A stretch of 64,000 bases of DNA from Mucilaginibacter corticis (GCF_007558865.1 NZ_VLPK01000002.1:620001-684000); one strand, 5' to 3'. Counted from the first letter of the stretch, positions 36,857-46,755 are shown. Notes: a model not told the origin generated them from the sequence alone. Translations and numbers: made by a program.

Positions 36857-38290
36857 TTATAATGATTTCTTGATATCCATTACTTCGCGTAGTGACATTT
36901 TGAATTTTAATGTTAGCCCGACGTAAACAGCCGCGCCGATTACCACCTGGGCAATGATGTTTACCAAACCAATAGTTCCAAGGAAGTATTGATAGATTAG
37001 CAAGGCGACAACCATCGCAAGGCAAAAAGATAATGGTTTGTAAATGTTATTAAGAAACTGTGGTAAAATACTGCCTACCAGCGTAGTTACAAAGTAAAAG
37101 CATACACATGTTTCAATAATTGACGCAAGCAAATAACCATAGGTAATACCTATTAAACCAAAATATTTAGCGGCAATATATATAACCGGGATTTTAACCA
37201 AAAGTACAATCAGGTTTAAAAGGAATACCAATTTTGGCTGCCCTTTTGAGAAGGATAATGAAGCAAACGGTGTAGTTACGCAAGACAAAAATCCCACAAA
37301 AACAACAACCTTAAACAATGGTACCGATGGTAGGAAATTGTGGCCAAATACCAAGGGAACTACTCCTAAAGCGGTGAGAGCAAGCCCGGTCAGAATAGGG
37401 AAATTGCAATATGTAATAAAGTCTACGATTTTTAAATAAGCCCTTTTTAAACCTTCGTTATCCTTCATTTTAGCCATGATAGGGAAGGATACCTGCATAA
37501 TGATAGGATTAAGTTTATAGATAGGGAATATGGCAAGTGTCCATGCAATATTGTAATATCCTAATGCTTCAAGGCTTATCAGCCTTCCTATCAATATGTT
37601 CTCTAAATTACTGTTCGCAAAACCTAATAAACCTTCGCCTATGCTGTAAATGCCAAATTTTAAGTGATCCTGTATTTCTTTAGGTTTAAAGTGCCAAACC
37701 GGGCGAAAAAGTTTTATACCCGTAAGTGTGTAGCTGATTAAACGTACGCCCGCCCATGTCAATTGCCCGTACATCATAGCAAATTCATTGAATCCATTAT
37801 AAGCTAAGGTTACAGTAGTAACTATACTCGCTACAACGCAAAGCGTATCATTAACGGCAATAGTTTTAAAACGGAGTTCTTTTTGTAACAAGGTGTTGTA
37901 GATCTGGCCGGAATAAATAAGCGGAAAGTTAAGCGCTGCCAAAGGAATGATCGCGGCTAACTTTGGCTCATGATAAAAGCTAACCACTAACGGGCTACAC
38001 AGGTTTATAACAATGCAAAATATAACGCCTAAACCCGCGCTGGAGAAGAAAATAGTTGATAGTTTTTTCTTATCAGTTTCTTGTGTTGAGATAATTGAGT
38101 TGGCAAAGCCAAGGTTGGCAAATACCTGAAAGAAGCTAAGCATTATAGTACAAATACTCACCAGGCCAAATACGGAAGGGGCAAGTATCCTGGCAATAAT
38201 TGCTGTTTGCGCTGCATTAAGTATTGTAGTTATAACCGTGGCAGAGGTAGTCCACTTAGCACCATTTATTGCGGTTTTTTGGTTGCTCAT
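36857..38290 (-). CDS. Polysaccharide flippase (Wzx-like, MOP superfamily)
   Basis: This 477-residue integral membrane protein has about twelve to fourteen hydrophobic helices and the polysaccharide-biosynthesis family pattern, for example IIARILAPSVFGLVSI near the N-terminus and FGIYSIGEGLLGFANSNLEN in the middle. It resembles WzxC-type flippases that move lipid-linked repeat units to the periplasmic side. It is the only flippase in the window, so it probably serves the whole EPS locus. It is on the minus strand, apart from the polymerase and co-polymerase genes; EPS loci in Bacteroidota are often split like this. Confidence 0.92.
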   Translation of the reverse strand: MSNQKTAINGAKWTTSATVITTILNAAQTAIIARILAPSVFGLVSICTIMLSFFQVFANLGFANSIISTQETDKKKLSTIFFSSAGLGVIFCIVINLCSPLVVSFYHEPKLAAIIPLAALNFPLIYSGQIYNTLLQKELRFKTIAVNDTLCVVASIVTTVTLAYNGFNEFAMMYGQLTWAGVRLISYTLTGIKLFRPVWHFKPKEIQDHLKFGIYSIGEGLLGFANSNLENILIGRLISLEALGYYNIAWTLAIFPIYKLNPIIMQVSFPIMAKMKDNEGLKRAYLKIVDFITYCNFPILTGLALTALGVVPLVFGHNFLPSVPLFKVVVFVGFLSCVTTPFASLSFSKGQPKLVFLLNLIVLLVKIPVIYIAAKYFGLIGITYGYLLASIIETCVCFYFVTTLVGSILPQFLNNIYKPLSFCLAMVVALLIYQYFLGTIGLVNIIAQVVIGAAVYVGLTLKFKMSLREVMDIKKSL

Positions 38291-38553
38291 TTATTTATAG
38301 TAATATTCTGTGTGATTGTTTAATTGCACAAAATTGTGATATGATGCTTTCATCAAGTTTAGTTGTGATGCCTGCAAGTATTTGTATAACCATATCTGAC
38401 TGCAAGCTCAAATACGTTATAAATTGCTTTATAGATTTTATAGGTTGTTAAAATTTACTGATATTAAAATTAAGCGTTTCATTTATGCTGTAAATATAAT
38501 AATTAGATTTTAACGCTGTGAGTGGATGAATACCTAATAAAAATCTTTTAGGA

Positions 38554-38730
38554 TCAATCACCCACCTTTATTTTATAAGCAAGGCGTCGCTTGAGTATAA
38601 CCCTTATCAGATCATCCAGACTATAGCAACTTCCTGAATTTTTGAATAGTGGTTGATTGAAATATGAGATGATTTTCAAGTTTACCGGCTTTCTCCAGGA
38701 TTTCTCGGCCGTAGATAACTGTTTGTTCAT
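38554..38730 (-). CDS. Small 58-residue protein of unknown function after a GT14 gene
   Basis: ATG at 38730 opens a frame for MNKQLSTAEKSWRKPVNLK, then a segment with SYFNQPLFKNSGSCYSLDD, ending in a basic tail LIRVILKRRLAYKIKVGD. It lies 32 bases downstream of the GT14-type gene and on the same strand, so it could be co-transcribed with it. There is no membrane helix or known motif. The composition looks protein-like, but it could also be a remnant of a larger gene; the next 260 bases towards the flippase gene hold nothing else recognisable. Confidence 0.4.
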   Translation of the reverse strand: MNKQLSTAEKSWRKPVNLKIISYFNQPLFKNSGSCYSLDDLIRVILKRRLAYKIKVGD

Positions 38731-38762
38731 GTTTAGGGGTGTTTATGAGGATAAGTAAATTG

Positions 38763-39638
38763 TTATGCTAAATTACTACTTAACAATGAACAATCTCTAT
38801 CTATTTTGTCTAATATTTGTGACTCAATATCCTGATCAAATTTTCTGGCAAAAAGCATTCCTGACTGTTTAATGTGATCAAAGTCTGCCATCCCCAATAG
38901 TTTGGGGCGCGCATTGCCTTCAGACCAATCAATATATCGCAGATTATTATTAACCGTATCATGCCTGAATTTAGAATTCATGATTATACTGCAAACCATA
39001 AACTCATCAGTACACCATGAATATTTCAAGAAATCCCAAAGCTTTTTGTCATGCATTAATTCATCAACCAGGTATTTTGCACAATCTCCGGTTATTGTCC
39101 ACCACGATGCATTTCTGCCACCAAATAACTTAAATGAGTAAGGAAACTTTCGTCGTGGCAAAACAATGTTTACAATCGTTTGCAACACATATTTCCATTT
39201 AAAATGCACATCGGTAAAATGATATTTTTCATACCTGTTCACAGCGCCCTTCCACCAGTTTGATTGCCTTGACGGATCGTAAGAAATGAAATTTTTATTA
39301 GAATTTTGTAAAAAATAATTATAAATGTTTTCGGCCGTCGTAATAGGGTAATCCTGGCCGCTAAGCAAGCTAACAAAGGCATAATTTTTCTGTAAATGAA
39401 TTACCTCGTTTACAGAACTTATAATAGCCTTAAAAAAATTATTACCTCCCCAGTTACATTCTACGCGGTTTTTTATAAAAGTGATGTTAGTTTTTTCTTT
39501 TAGTAAAAAAAAATTATCCAAAGGGACTTTTTTATCGATATGTATAAAAATATCAAAGTTGGGGTGTTGTAGTCGTTCTATTAGGCGTAAAAGCTGGGGC
39601 GGGTTTTTATGAGCCATTATAATATGTGCAATACGCAT
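38763..39638 (-). CDS. GT14-type glycosyltransferase (branching enzyme-like)
   Basis: This 291-residue protein has the same frame as the other three GT14-like proteins: IAHIIMAHKNPPQLLRLIERL at the start, DIFIHIDKK, SLLSGQDYPITTAENIY, and YIDWSEGNARPKLLGMADF near the end. It should add a beta-linked side-chain sugar (often GlcNAc, beta-1,6) to the repeat unit. Relative to the tandem pair at 44737 and 45901 it is clearly a more distant copy and has a longer loop after the SGQDYP motif. It is the first gene of a short minus-strand unit that includes the small ORF at 38554-38730. Confidence 0.88.
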   Translation of the reverse strand: MRIAHIIMAHKNPPQLLRLIERLQHPNFDIFIHIDKKVPLDNFFLLKEKTNITFIKNRVECNWGGNNFFKAIISSVNEVIHLQKNYAFVSLLSGQDYPITTAENIYNYFLQNSNKNFISYDPSRQSNWWKGAVNRYEKYHFTDVHFKWKYVLQTIVNIVLPRRKFPYSFKLFGGRNASWWTITGDCAKYLVDELMHDKKLWDFLKYSWCTDEFMVCSIIMNSKFRHDTVNNNLRYIDWSEGNARPKLLGMADFDHIKQSGMLFARKFDQDIESQILDKIDRDCSLLSSNLA

Positions 39639-39932
39639 AAGCAGTGCTAACTAATGGGAAATAAATTGCTTAAAAGTAGTTGTAATAATTAATTTATGGT
39701 CCATTTTTTTGAAGTTGTTGCAATAATAAGATTTATTTGACTTAATAAAAATACTGTTTTACACTAATAATACGCTTGTAGATATACTTATGTTTCAAAC
39801 CTGTTACATTATTATTTACCGGTTGAAAATTAATGTAAACGCAATATTAAATTATTGACGCTATCTATTTTTATTGGACGAATCATGATGTCTTATTTAA
39901 ATTATGGCCTAAATTAATTACTTTTACGAGGC

Positions 39933-40856
39933 ATGAAACTAACCTCAATCATCACAGTTAATTTTAATCAGCCAGGCGTAACCATTGCATTTTTAAATTC
40001 AATAAAAGAAAATGCAAAAAATGATAACGTAGAAGTGGTATTGGTTGATAACGGTTGTGACGAAGATCACGAAGCCGAATTTAAAAAAGCCTTTCCCGAA
40101 CTGGTATTTGTCCGATCTGATTATAACCTAGGTTTTGCAGGTGGTAACAACTTAGGCATTGAATATGCTAAGGGCGATTATCTGCTGTTATTAAATAACG
40201 ATACGGAGATCACAGAAAATCTAATTAGTGAGCTGACTACCGAGTTAGAAAATAATCCGGAAATAGGGTTGATTTCGCCAATGATCTTATATTTTGATAA
40301 TCCTGACATTATACAATACGCCGGATTTACTAAAATGAACTATTTAACCTGCAGAAATGCGGGCATAGGCAGCATGGATGTAAATAAAGGTCAATACAAT
40401 AACGATAGTCGCGAAACTGCTTTTTGCCATGGTGCTGCAATGATGTGCCGAAGCAGTGATCTGAAACAAGTAGGATTGATGGAAGAGCACTATTTTTTGT
40501 ACTATGAAGAATTAGACTGGTGCGAAAAATTTAGAAGGGCCGGTAAAAAGATTTGGTTTACGGGCAAAACTAAGATCTATCATAAAGAATCAATGAGTGT
40601 AGGTAAAGAAAGTGCTGTTAAAACCTATTTTATGACCCGCAACCGAATGCTCTTTATAAGACGAAATACCAGTGCTCTGAATACGCTGTTATTTAGTATT
40701 TATTATATTTTTATTGCCTGCGGCAAACAAATGTTAAACTACATTTTAAAAGGCCGCAGTGATTTAGCCGGCTGGACTTTAAAAGGAATATTTTGGAACT
40801 TCACTAACGCTAACGATAGTCAAAACTTAGGATTTAAATTAAAAAAAACTAAATGA
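39933..40856 (+). CDS. Glycosyltransferase family 2 (rhamnosyltransferase-like)
   Basis: This 307-residue GT-A enzyme starts with SIITVNFNQPGVTIAFLNSI and has VVLVDNGCDED, the DxD-like LLLNNDTEITENL, and the region FCHGAAMMCRSSDLKQVGLM followed by YYEELDWCEKFRRAG. These are the marks of the WbbL/RfbF-like rhamnosyltransferase group, though the donor need not be rhamnose. The C-terminus has one or two hydrophobic stretches. Its stop overlaps the start of the next transferase (ATGA overlap at 40853-40856), so the two are translationally coupled. Confidence 0.9.
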   Translation: MKLTSIITVNFNQPGVTIAFLNSIKENAKNDNVEVVLVDNGCDEDHEAEFKKAFPELVFVRSDYNLGFAGGNNLGIEYAKGDYLLLLNNDTEITENLISELTTELENNPEIGLISPMILYFDNPDIIQYAGFTKMNYLTCRNAGIGSMDVNKGQYNNDSRETAFCHGAAMMCRSSDLKQVGLMEEHYFLYYEELDWCEKFRRAGKKIWFTGKTKIYHKESMSVGKESAVKTYFMTRNRMLFIRRNTSALNTLLFSIYYIFIACGKQMLNYILKGRSDLAGWTLKGIFWNFTNANDSQNLGFKLKKTK

Positions 40857-42025
40857 TCACCGCTTTCTGGATTTGTCTTTTTATTGTTATATATACATTT
40901 GTTGGCTATGGTTTTTTGATGTACTTCATCATAAAAATTAAAAGGCTTTTAGTAAAACCGTTTTTGTTTAATGACGATTATCCCTTACCTACTGTCAGTA
41001 TACTTACCGCCGCTTACAATGAAGAAGATGTTATTGATGCAAAGGCGATAAATACTATCAATCTTGATTATCCTAAGGATAAATTACAAATAGTTTTTAC
41101 TACCGATGGCTCATCTGACAGCACCCCGCAAAAGCTAAAAAAATACGATGATGTTTTAGTTTTGCATGAAGATATAAGAGGAGGGAAGATGGCTGCCATA
41201 AAAAGGGCTATACCCTTTATTACAGGAGATATTATGATTTTTACTGATGCCAATACGCTTTTGAATAAAGAAGCTATCCTGGAGCTTGTTAAACACTATC
41301 AGAATGAAAAAGTGGGTGCGGTTGCAGGTGAGAAAAAAATAATTGTTGGCGAGACTGCGGATGCCAGTTCTGCCGGCGAAGGTTTTTACTGGAAATATGA
41401 ATCGGCATTAAAAAAATGGGATTATGATTTATATTCAGGTGTAGGGGCTGCCGGCGAATTATTCAGTATCCGGGCCGCATTATATCAGCCGGTTGAAGCA
41501 GATACCATTATTGATGACCACATGATAGCCATGCGGATAGCAGAAAGTGGTTATATCATTGCCTACGAACCTAAGGCTTATGCAATGGAAACTGCGTCTG
41601 CTGACATTAAAGAAGAACTTAAACGGAAAGTTAGAATAGCGGCTGGTGGCATTCAATCAATTGTGCGTCTTAAAAAAGCTATAAATCCGTTTTTAAACCC
41701 GGTGTTTACCTTTCAATACATCAGCCATCGTGTATTACGCTGGACAATTGTACCATTTTTGCTTGTTTTATTATTCATCATCAACGGGTTGATCGTGTTT
41801 GCCGGAAATTCGCCATCTCCGGTATACGAGTATATTTTTATAGCACAAGTATTATTCTATGTATTAAGCCTACTTGGATTGCTGTTTGAGAGACGCAATA
41901 TCAGGATCAAGCCTTTGTTTATTCCATATTATTTTTGTATTATGAATTATGCTGTATTTGCCGGTATCATCAGGTATATAAGAGGAAATCAAAGCGCAGC
42001 ATGGGAAAAATCGAAAAGAAAATAA
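40853..42025 (+). CDS. Membrane glycosyltransferase family 2
   Basis: This 390-residue protein has an N-terminal membrane helix, a GT-A domain with TVSILTAAYNEEDVID and a metal site FTDANTLLN, a KVRIAAGGIQSI region in the position of the QxxRW motif (here changed), and three or four helices at the C-terminus. It resembles NodC/HasA/IcaA-like GT2 proteins in general layout. The missing QxxRW tryptophan argues against a typical processive synthase, so single addition is more likely. It overlaps the preceding transferase by 4 bases and lies about 110 bases before the adenylation-carrier-thioesterase gene. Confidence 0.88.
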   Translation: MITAFWICLFIVIYTFVGYGFLMYFIIKIKRLLVKPFLFNDDYPLPTVSILTAAYNEEDVIDAKAINTINLDYPKDKLQIVFTTDGSSDSTPQKLKKYDDVLVLHEDIRGGKMAAIKRAIPFITGDIMIFTDANTLLNKEAILELVKHYQNEKVGAVAGEKKIIVGETADASSAGEGFYWKYESALKKWDYDLYSGVGAAGELFSIRAALYQPVEADTIIDDHMIAMRIAESGYIIAYEPKAYAMETASADIKEELKRKVRIAAGGIQSIVRLKKAINPFLNPVFTFQYISHRVLRWTIVPFLLVLLFIINGLIVFAGNSPSPVYEYIFIAQVLFYVLSLLGLLFERRNIRIKPLFIPYYFCIMNYAVFAGIIRYIRGNQSAAWEKSKRK

Positions 42026-42138
42026 GAAACTAAATGTAACAAGGATGCAATTCTGTATTCACTCTTGATTATAATTTATATTTTAGTGGCATAATTAATA
42101 CCCCCTAATTAATTATCCTAAAAGTTATTGGTATTAAT

Positions 42139-44715
42139 ATGATCACTGTTGACCAACTGGTAGCTAACCAGTCACATAAATTTCCAGATAAGGTTGCAAT
42201 AAAGCAGGGAGATAAGGGGTTTACCTATAAGCAGGTAAATGAAATATCTAATCAGCTATCTTTTTATTTAAAAGATCAGGGCGTTAAAACCGGTGATGTT
42301 GTAGCCCTTGCAATTGACCGTTCTCCTGAGATGGTTATTTCATTGCTGGCTATTATGAAAGCCGGTGCCACTTATCTGCCAATTGATATTGGTTTTCCTA
42401 TTGACAGGATAAGCTATATGCTTAATGACGCGGCGGTTAAATTATTGATCACCTCAAACAAATTCCAGGAAAAATACCAGGATCATACCCAACTGCTGTT
42501 TATAGAAGAAGCCTGGCAAAAAAGCACCTCTTACAGTGCGGTAGATTTTACTGCCGATATAAATGAAGATACCATAGCATATATTCTATACACATCTGGT
42601 TCAACAGGTAAGCCTAAAGGTGTTGAAGTTAAGCATATCGGGCTGGTTAACTTTTTGATCAGTATGGAGGAATTGCCGGGGGCTAATAGTAACGATGTTA
42701 TTCTTTCTTCAACTACAATATCCTTTGATATTGCCGAATTAGAAATATATCTTCCCCTAATTACAGGGGCCTCTTTGGTTATAGCTTCGCCTGATATTGT
42801 GAAGGATGGTAGAGCATTATTAGATATTGCACGAAAAGAGAAAATTACTATTATGCAAGGTACGCCATTTATGTGGCGCATGATGCTTGAAGCAGATTGG
42901 AACGAAGTGCTTCCGATGAAAATACTTTGTGGCGGCGAGGCTATGACCAAAGAACTTGCTGCAAGCCTTGTTGATAAATGTGCGGAATTATGGAATATGT
43001 ATGGCCCAACAGAAACAACTATTTGGTCTACAATTAAAAAAATAACTTCGGGCGATGACCTGATAACCGTTGGCTTTCCAATTCTGAATACCCAGATCTA
43101 TATATTAAACGAAAGTTTTGAAGAGGTGCCAAAAGGCGAGGTAGGCGAAATTTATATTGGAGGCACCGGTGTTGCCAAAGGCTATTTAAACAGGCCTGAA
43201 CTTACCAGCGAGAGGTTTATAGATGATAAGTTCTTAAACATCCCCGGGCAAAAAATATATAAAACAGGCGATTTAGGGAAACTACTTGCAGATGATGAGA
43301 TTTTGTGCCTTGGCCGGATAGATCATCAAATTAAAATAAGGGGCTACCGTATTGAAACGGAAGAAGTTGAATTTCAGATAAAACAGCAACCTAATGTTAA
43401 AGACGCCATCGTATCTGTATTTAAAGATACTTTAGGAAACGCGCACTTAGTAGCTTATGTAGTTCTCGAAGATCCTGCTGTTATAAGTGACCCGCATATT
43501 TGGAGAACTGATTTAGGAAAAGTTTTACCTGAATACATGGTGCCAACCAATTACACCATAATTCCGGCTGTGCCATTGATGCCCAATGGTAAAACTGACA
43601 GAAAAGCTTTGCCTGATCCTGTAATAAACGCCCAGGTATCCAATAAATACGAAGCACCAACCAATACAGTTCAAGCAAAGCTGACAGACATTTTCCTGAA
43701 AAATGTAGCGGTAGAAAAAATTGGTATTACAGATAACTTTTTTGAGTTAGGTATTAATTCGCTGGTTTCTGTTAAGATAATGTTGCAGGTAGAAAAAGAG
43801 TTTGGTAAACGGTTACCGCTATCAACCTTACTTAAATACCCAACCATAAAGGATCTTGCCTTAGTTATACAGGACGAAGCAGCAGAATCACCATATAAAG
43901 CATTGATCCCGATCAAGCCAAATGGTTCAAAGCCAACATTATACATAGTCCATGGCATAGGGCTCAACCTGAATAATTTATATAACGTAGTAAATTTATT
44001 AGGAGAAGATCAGCCTGTTTATGGCTTGCAGGCGTTGGGCCTTGACGGCACTGTTGAAACTCCGGATACATTAGAGGCTGTAGCTAAATACTATAATGAC
44101 GAGATACTTAAGCATGATCCGGTAGGTCCATATGCAATTGCAGGCTATTCATTTGGTGGGTTTATTGCTTACGAGATGGTGAAGCAACTTAAAAAAATAG
44201 GCAAAGATGTAGCTATGTTGGGGATGCTTGATACCAATGTGCAGATCCCAACCCACCAATATCCATTGCTAAAAAAGATTTGGATAAAAGGTATCAGGCA
44301 AATTCATAAGCTGTTGTTCAGGATAGGGACAATATTTACACAGCCTAAAGTTACCTTAGAGTATTTGCAGATCTATTACACTATAAAGTTCAAATTCTTC
44401 TTTAAAAAGTTTGGTTTTTTTAAAGATTATGATCCGGATGATATGCCGCCTTTTATGCAGCAAATTGCCGACAAATTAAACCATGCGTTTGCCCATTATG
44501 TAGTAACACCCCTTGATATAAAAATAGATCTGTTTAGGGCCGATGACCGGATATTTTATGTTGACGACCCCAAATATTTGGGATGGGGGAAATATGCATT
44601 AGGCGGGGTTGAGATCCACAAAGTTCCCGGTGATCATAAAGAGTTATTTTTTCCACCAAATGATGCCATTTTTGCCGGGGTTTTACAAAATACATTGGAT
44701 AAGACCTACAGCTAA
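42139..44715 (+). CDS. Stand-alone NRPS-like enzyme: adenylation - carrier - thioesterase
   Basis: This 858-residue protein has an adenylation domain (about 1-500) with motifs A3 YTSGSTGKPKG, A5 MYGPTETT, A7 YKTGDLG, A8 GRIDHQIKIRGYRIE and A10 NGKTDRKAL. A carrier domain follows (about 515-585) with the phosphopantetheine serine S541 in LGINSL. A type I thioesterase (about 600-858) has nucleophile S671 in GYSFGG and H833 in GDH. There is no condensation domain. Aligning A4-A10 to PheA by hand gives the specificity code D-I-L-Q-L-G-M-I-W-K, one position from the published glycine code D-I-L-Q-L-G-L-I-W-K. It may activate glycine or a related amino acid and pass it by the thioesterase to water, a sugar or another acceptor. 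It sits between GT2 and GT14 genes. The activating PPTase is at 51886-52539. Product unknown. Confidence 0.92.
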   Translation: MITVDQLVANQSHKFPDKVAIKQGDKGFTYKQVNEISNQLSFYLKDQGVKTGDVVALAIDRSPEMVISLLAIMKAGATYLPIDIGFPIDRISYMLNDAAVKLLITSNKFQEKYQDHTQLLFIEEAWQKSTSYSAVDFTADINEDTIAYILYTSGSTGKPKGVEVKHIGLVNFLISMEELPGANSNDVILSSTTISFDIAELEIYLPLITGASLVIASPDIVKDGRALLDIARKEKITIMQGTPFMWRMMLEADWNEVLPMKILCGGEAMTKELAASLVDKCAELWNMYGPTETTIWSTIKKITSGDDLITVGFPILNTQIYILNESFEEVPKGEVGEIYIGGTGVAKGYLNRPELTSERFIDDKFLNIPGQKIYKTGDLGKLLADDEILCLGRIDHQIKIRGYRIETEEVEFQIKQQPNVKDAIVSVFKDTLGNAHLVAYVVLEDPAVISDPHIWRTDLGKVLPEYMVPTNYTIIPAVPLMPNGKTDRKALPDPVINAQVSNKYEAPTNTVQAKLTDIFLKNVAVEKIGITDNFFELGINSLVSVKIMLQVEKEFGKRLPLSTLLKYPTIKDLALVIQDEAAESPYKALIPIKPNGSKPTLYIVHGIGLNLNNLYNVVNLLGEDQPVYGLQALGLDGTVETPDTLEAVAKYYNDEILKHDPVGPYAIAGYSFGGFIAYEMVKQLKKIGKDVAMLGMLDTNVQIPTHQYPLLKKIWIKGIRQIHKLLFRIGTIFTQPKVTLEYLQIYYTIKFKFFFKKFGFFKDYDPDDMPPFMQQIADKLNHAFAHYVVTPLDIKIDLFRADDRIFYVDDPKYLGWGKYALGGVEIHKVPGDHKELFFPPNDAIFAGVLQNTLDKTYS

Positions 44716-44736
44716 TTAATAATTCTCCTGACTTTT

Positions 44737-45588
44737 ATGCGCTTAGCACACCTGATCCTGGCACATGGCAGTAAATCACAACTGGAAAGGTTGGTGAAAC
44801 GCCTTGTTTATCCTAATACAGATATTTATATCCATCTGGATGCGAAAAGCGACATGGCCGAATTTGCCGACCTCGAAAAATTGGATGGCGTTTCTTTTAT
44901 TAAAAAAAGAACAGGTATAAAGTGGGGTGATTATAGCATGGTTACTGCTACTTTGATAAGTTTTGAGGAAATATTAAAGTCGGGTAATGAATACAGCCAT
45001 ATTAATTTGCTAAGTGGCCAGGACTATCCGTTAAAAAGCGCGGCTACTATACAAAAGTTCCTTTTCGCTAATACAGGAAAGAGTTTTATAAAGCATCTTT
45101 CCATTTTTGACGAATGGCAAGAATCCAAATCAAGGATTACTATGTATAATCTTGGCGATTACAATTTTCCGCTAAAATTTAAAATTCAGGATTTCCTAAA
45201 TAAGTTTCTTCCGGACAGAAAGATGCCATTAGGATTAAAACCATATGGATTTTCACAATGGATCACCATAACGCCTGAGTGTGTGGCCTATTCGCTTGAT
45301 TATTTAAAAAAACACAGAGCAGCAAGGCGTTCTTTCAGGCTGATCTGGGCTGTAGACGAAATTATTTTTCAAACGATCTTGATGAATTCACCTTTGAAGG
45401 ATAAGGTAGTAAATGATCATTTGCGTTACATTAAATTTAAAAGAGGAGCATCGAGGCCAAATACATTAACTATGGCTGATGCAAAACTACTTGTTGATTC
45501 GGGTAAATTTTACGCCCGCAAGTTTGACCCTAATGTTGATAGCGAGATTTTAAATTACCTGGATGCAGCTGCCGAAAAAGAGAAATAG
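44737..45588 (+). CDS. GT14-type glycosyltransferase (tandem copy 1)
   Basis: This 283-residue protein has the family marks RLAHLILAHGSKSQLERL, DIYIHLDAK, NLLSGQDYPLKSAATIQ and KFKRGASRPNTLTMADAKL. It is a near copy of the next gene (45901-46755), with about four of five residues identical by eye, and differs more from the two minus-strand members. It starts 21 bases after the NRPS-like gene, so it is probably co-transcribed with it. Expected role: adding a branch sugar to the EPS repeat unit. The tandem pair may add the same sugar at two positions or have different donors. Confidence 0.89.
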   Translation: MRLAHLILAHGSKSQLERLVKRLVYPNTDIYIHLDAKSDMAEFADLEKLDGVSFIKKRTGIKWGDYSMVTATLISFEEILKSGNEYSHINLLSGQDYPLKSAATIQKFLFANTGKSFIKHLSIFDEWQESKSRITMYNLGDYNFPLKFKIQDFLNKFLPDRKMPLGLKPYGFSQWITITPECVAYSLDYLKKHRAARRSFRLIWAVDEIIFQTILMNSPLKDKVVNDHLRYIKFKRGASRPNTLTMADAKLLVDSGKFYARKFDPNVDSEILNYLDAAAEKEK

Positions 45589-45900
45589 CAAATAATAAAA
45601 ACGCCTTTAAATATTAAACATTCAAGAGTTTAAAAGGTATTTGCGAAACAGATGGCAGCAGAAAGCCATTATTCATAATCCATAAGAATTATGTCATAAC
45701 GCTACCTGACATAAAAAACGCATATATAAATCGGCGTTAAAACACTTACAATAAGTTTATTGACCAGAAGTAATATGAAAATATTGAATGTGCAAATTCT
45801 AATTTCGTTCTAATCTCAGGCTAACAGATAACGCTATATTAGTTTGTGTCTTACAGAGCAGGTTAGACCAAATAAAATAATAACCCAATTGTTTAAATAC
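45589..45900. other. 312-base spacer between tandem GT14 genes
   Basis: No gene is seen. A loose inverted repeat (CCTTTAAA ... TTTAAAAGG) lies just after the first copy. The spacer does not resemble the DNA upstream of copy 1, so the duplication seems to involve the coding part mainly. Confidence 0.5.
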
Positions 45901-46755
45901 ATGATGAGGTTAGCATATTTGATACTGGCACATGGCAATAAACCGCAACTCGAACGGTTGGCGAAAAGTCTTGTTTATCCTAATACAGATATTTATATCC
46001 ACCTTGATACAAAAATTGGCATATCCGAGTTTGCTGATCTTGCACAGTTAGATGGCGTGTCTTTTATCAAAAAAAGGACAAACGTAAAATGGGGTGACTA
46101 CAGCATGGTTGCAGCTACGCTGATCAGCTTTGAAGAAATATTAAATACAGGTAATAATTATAGTCATATTAATTTATTAAGCGGACAAGATTATCCCTTA
46201 AAAAGTGCGGCTACTATACAAAAGTTTTTATTTGAAAACCCGGATAAAAGCTTCATTAGATATCGTTCTATTCTTGATGACTGGCAACAATCCATATCAA
46301 GGATCACAATGTATAGCCTTGGCGATTATAATATCCCCTTTAGATTTAAAATTCAGGACCTTTTAAACAAGTTTCTTCCGGATAAAAAAATGCCTTTAGG
46401 ATTAAAGCCCTATGGATTTTCGCAATGGATTACGATAACGCCCGCTTGCGCAGCCTACTCGCTTAATTATTTAAAAAGCCACAGATCTGCAAGGCGTTTT
46501 TTCAGACTGACCTGGGCCGTAGATGAGATCGTTTTTCAGACTATTTTAATGAACTCGCCATTAAAAGATAGTATCGTAAATGATCATTTGCGGTATATTA
46601 AATTTAAAAATGCCGCCTCAAGGCCAAATACGCTGACCATAGCCGATGCAAAACTACTGACTGATTCAAATAAATTTTTCGCCCGCAAATTTGATCCGCA
46701 AATTGACAGTAAAATCTTAGATTACCTGGATGCTGTTGCTGAAAAAGAGAAATAG
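45901..46755 (+). CDS. GT14-type glycosyltransferase (tandem copy 2)
   Basis: The start is placed at 45901 (ATGATG) rather than the in-frame ATG at 45844, because the family N-terminus MRLAYLILAHG begins there; the second ATG at 45904 is equally good. The 284-residue product repeats copy 1 almost throughout: NLLSGQDYPLKSAATIQ, LGLKPYGFSQWITITP and NDHLRYIKFK are identical. Differences lie mostly in the loop after SGQDYP (residues about 105-125), a region likely to touch the substrate. It is followed by a lipoprotein hydrolase gene after 44 bases. Confidence 0.88.
   Translation: MMRLAYLILAHGNKPQLERLAKSLVYPNTDIYIHLDTKIGISEFADLAQLDGVSFIKKRTNVKWGDYSMVAATLISFEEILNTGNNYSHINLLSGQDYPLKSAATIQKFLFENPDKSFIRYRSILDDWQQSISRITMYSLGDYNIPFRFKIQDLLNKFLPDKKMPLGLKPYGFSQWITITPACAAYSLNYLKSHRSARRFFRLTWAVDEIVFQTILMNSPLKDSIVNDHLRYIKFKNAASRPNTLTIADAKLLTDSNKFFARKFDPQIDSKILDYLDAVAEKEK

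Noticed and set aside
38291..38553. Possible further gene remnants between the flippase gene and the small ORF.
   Set aside because: All frames have frequent stops and no protein-like stretch could be read.
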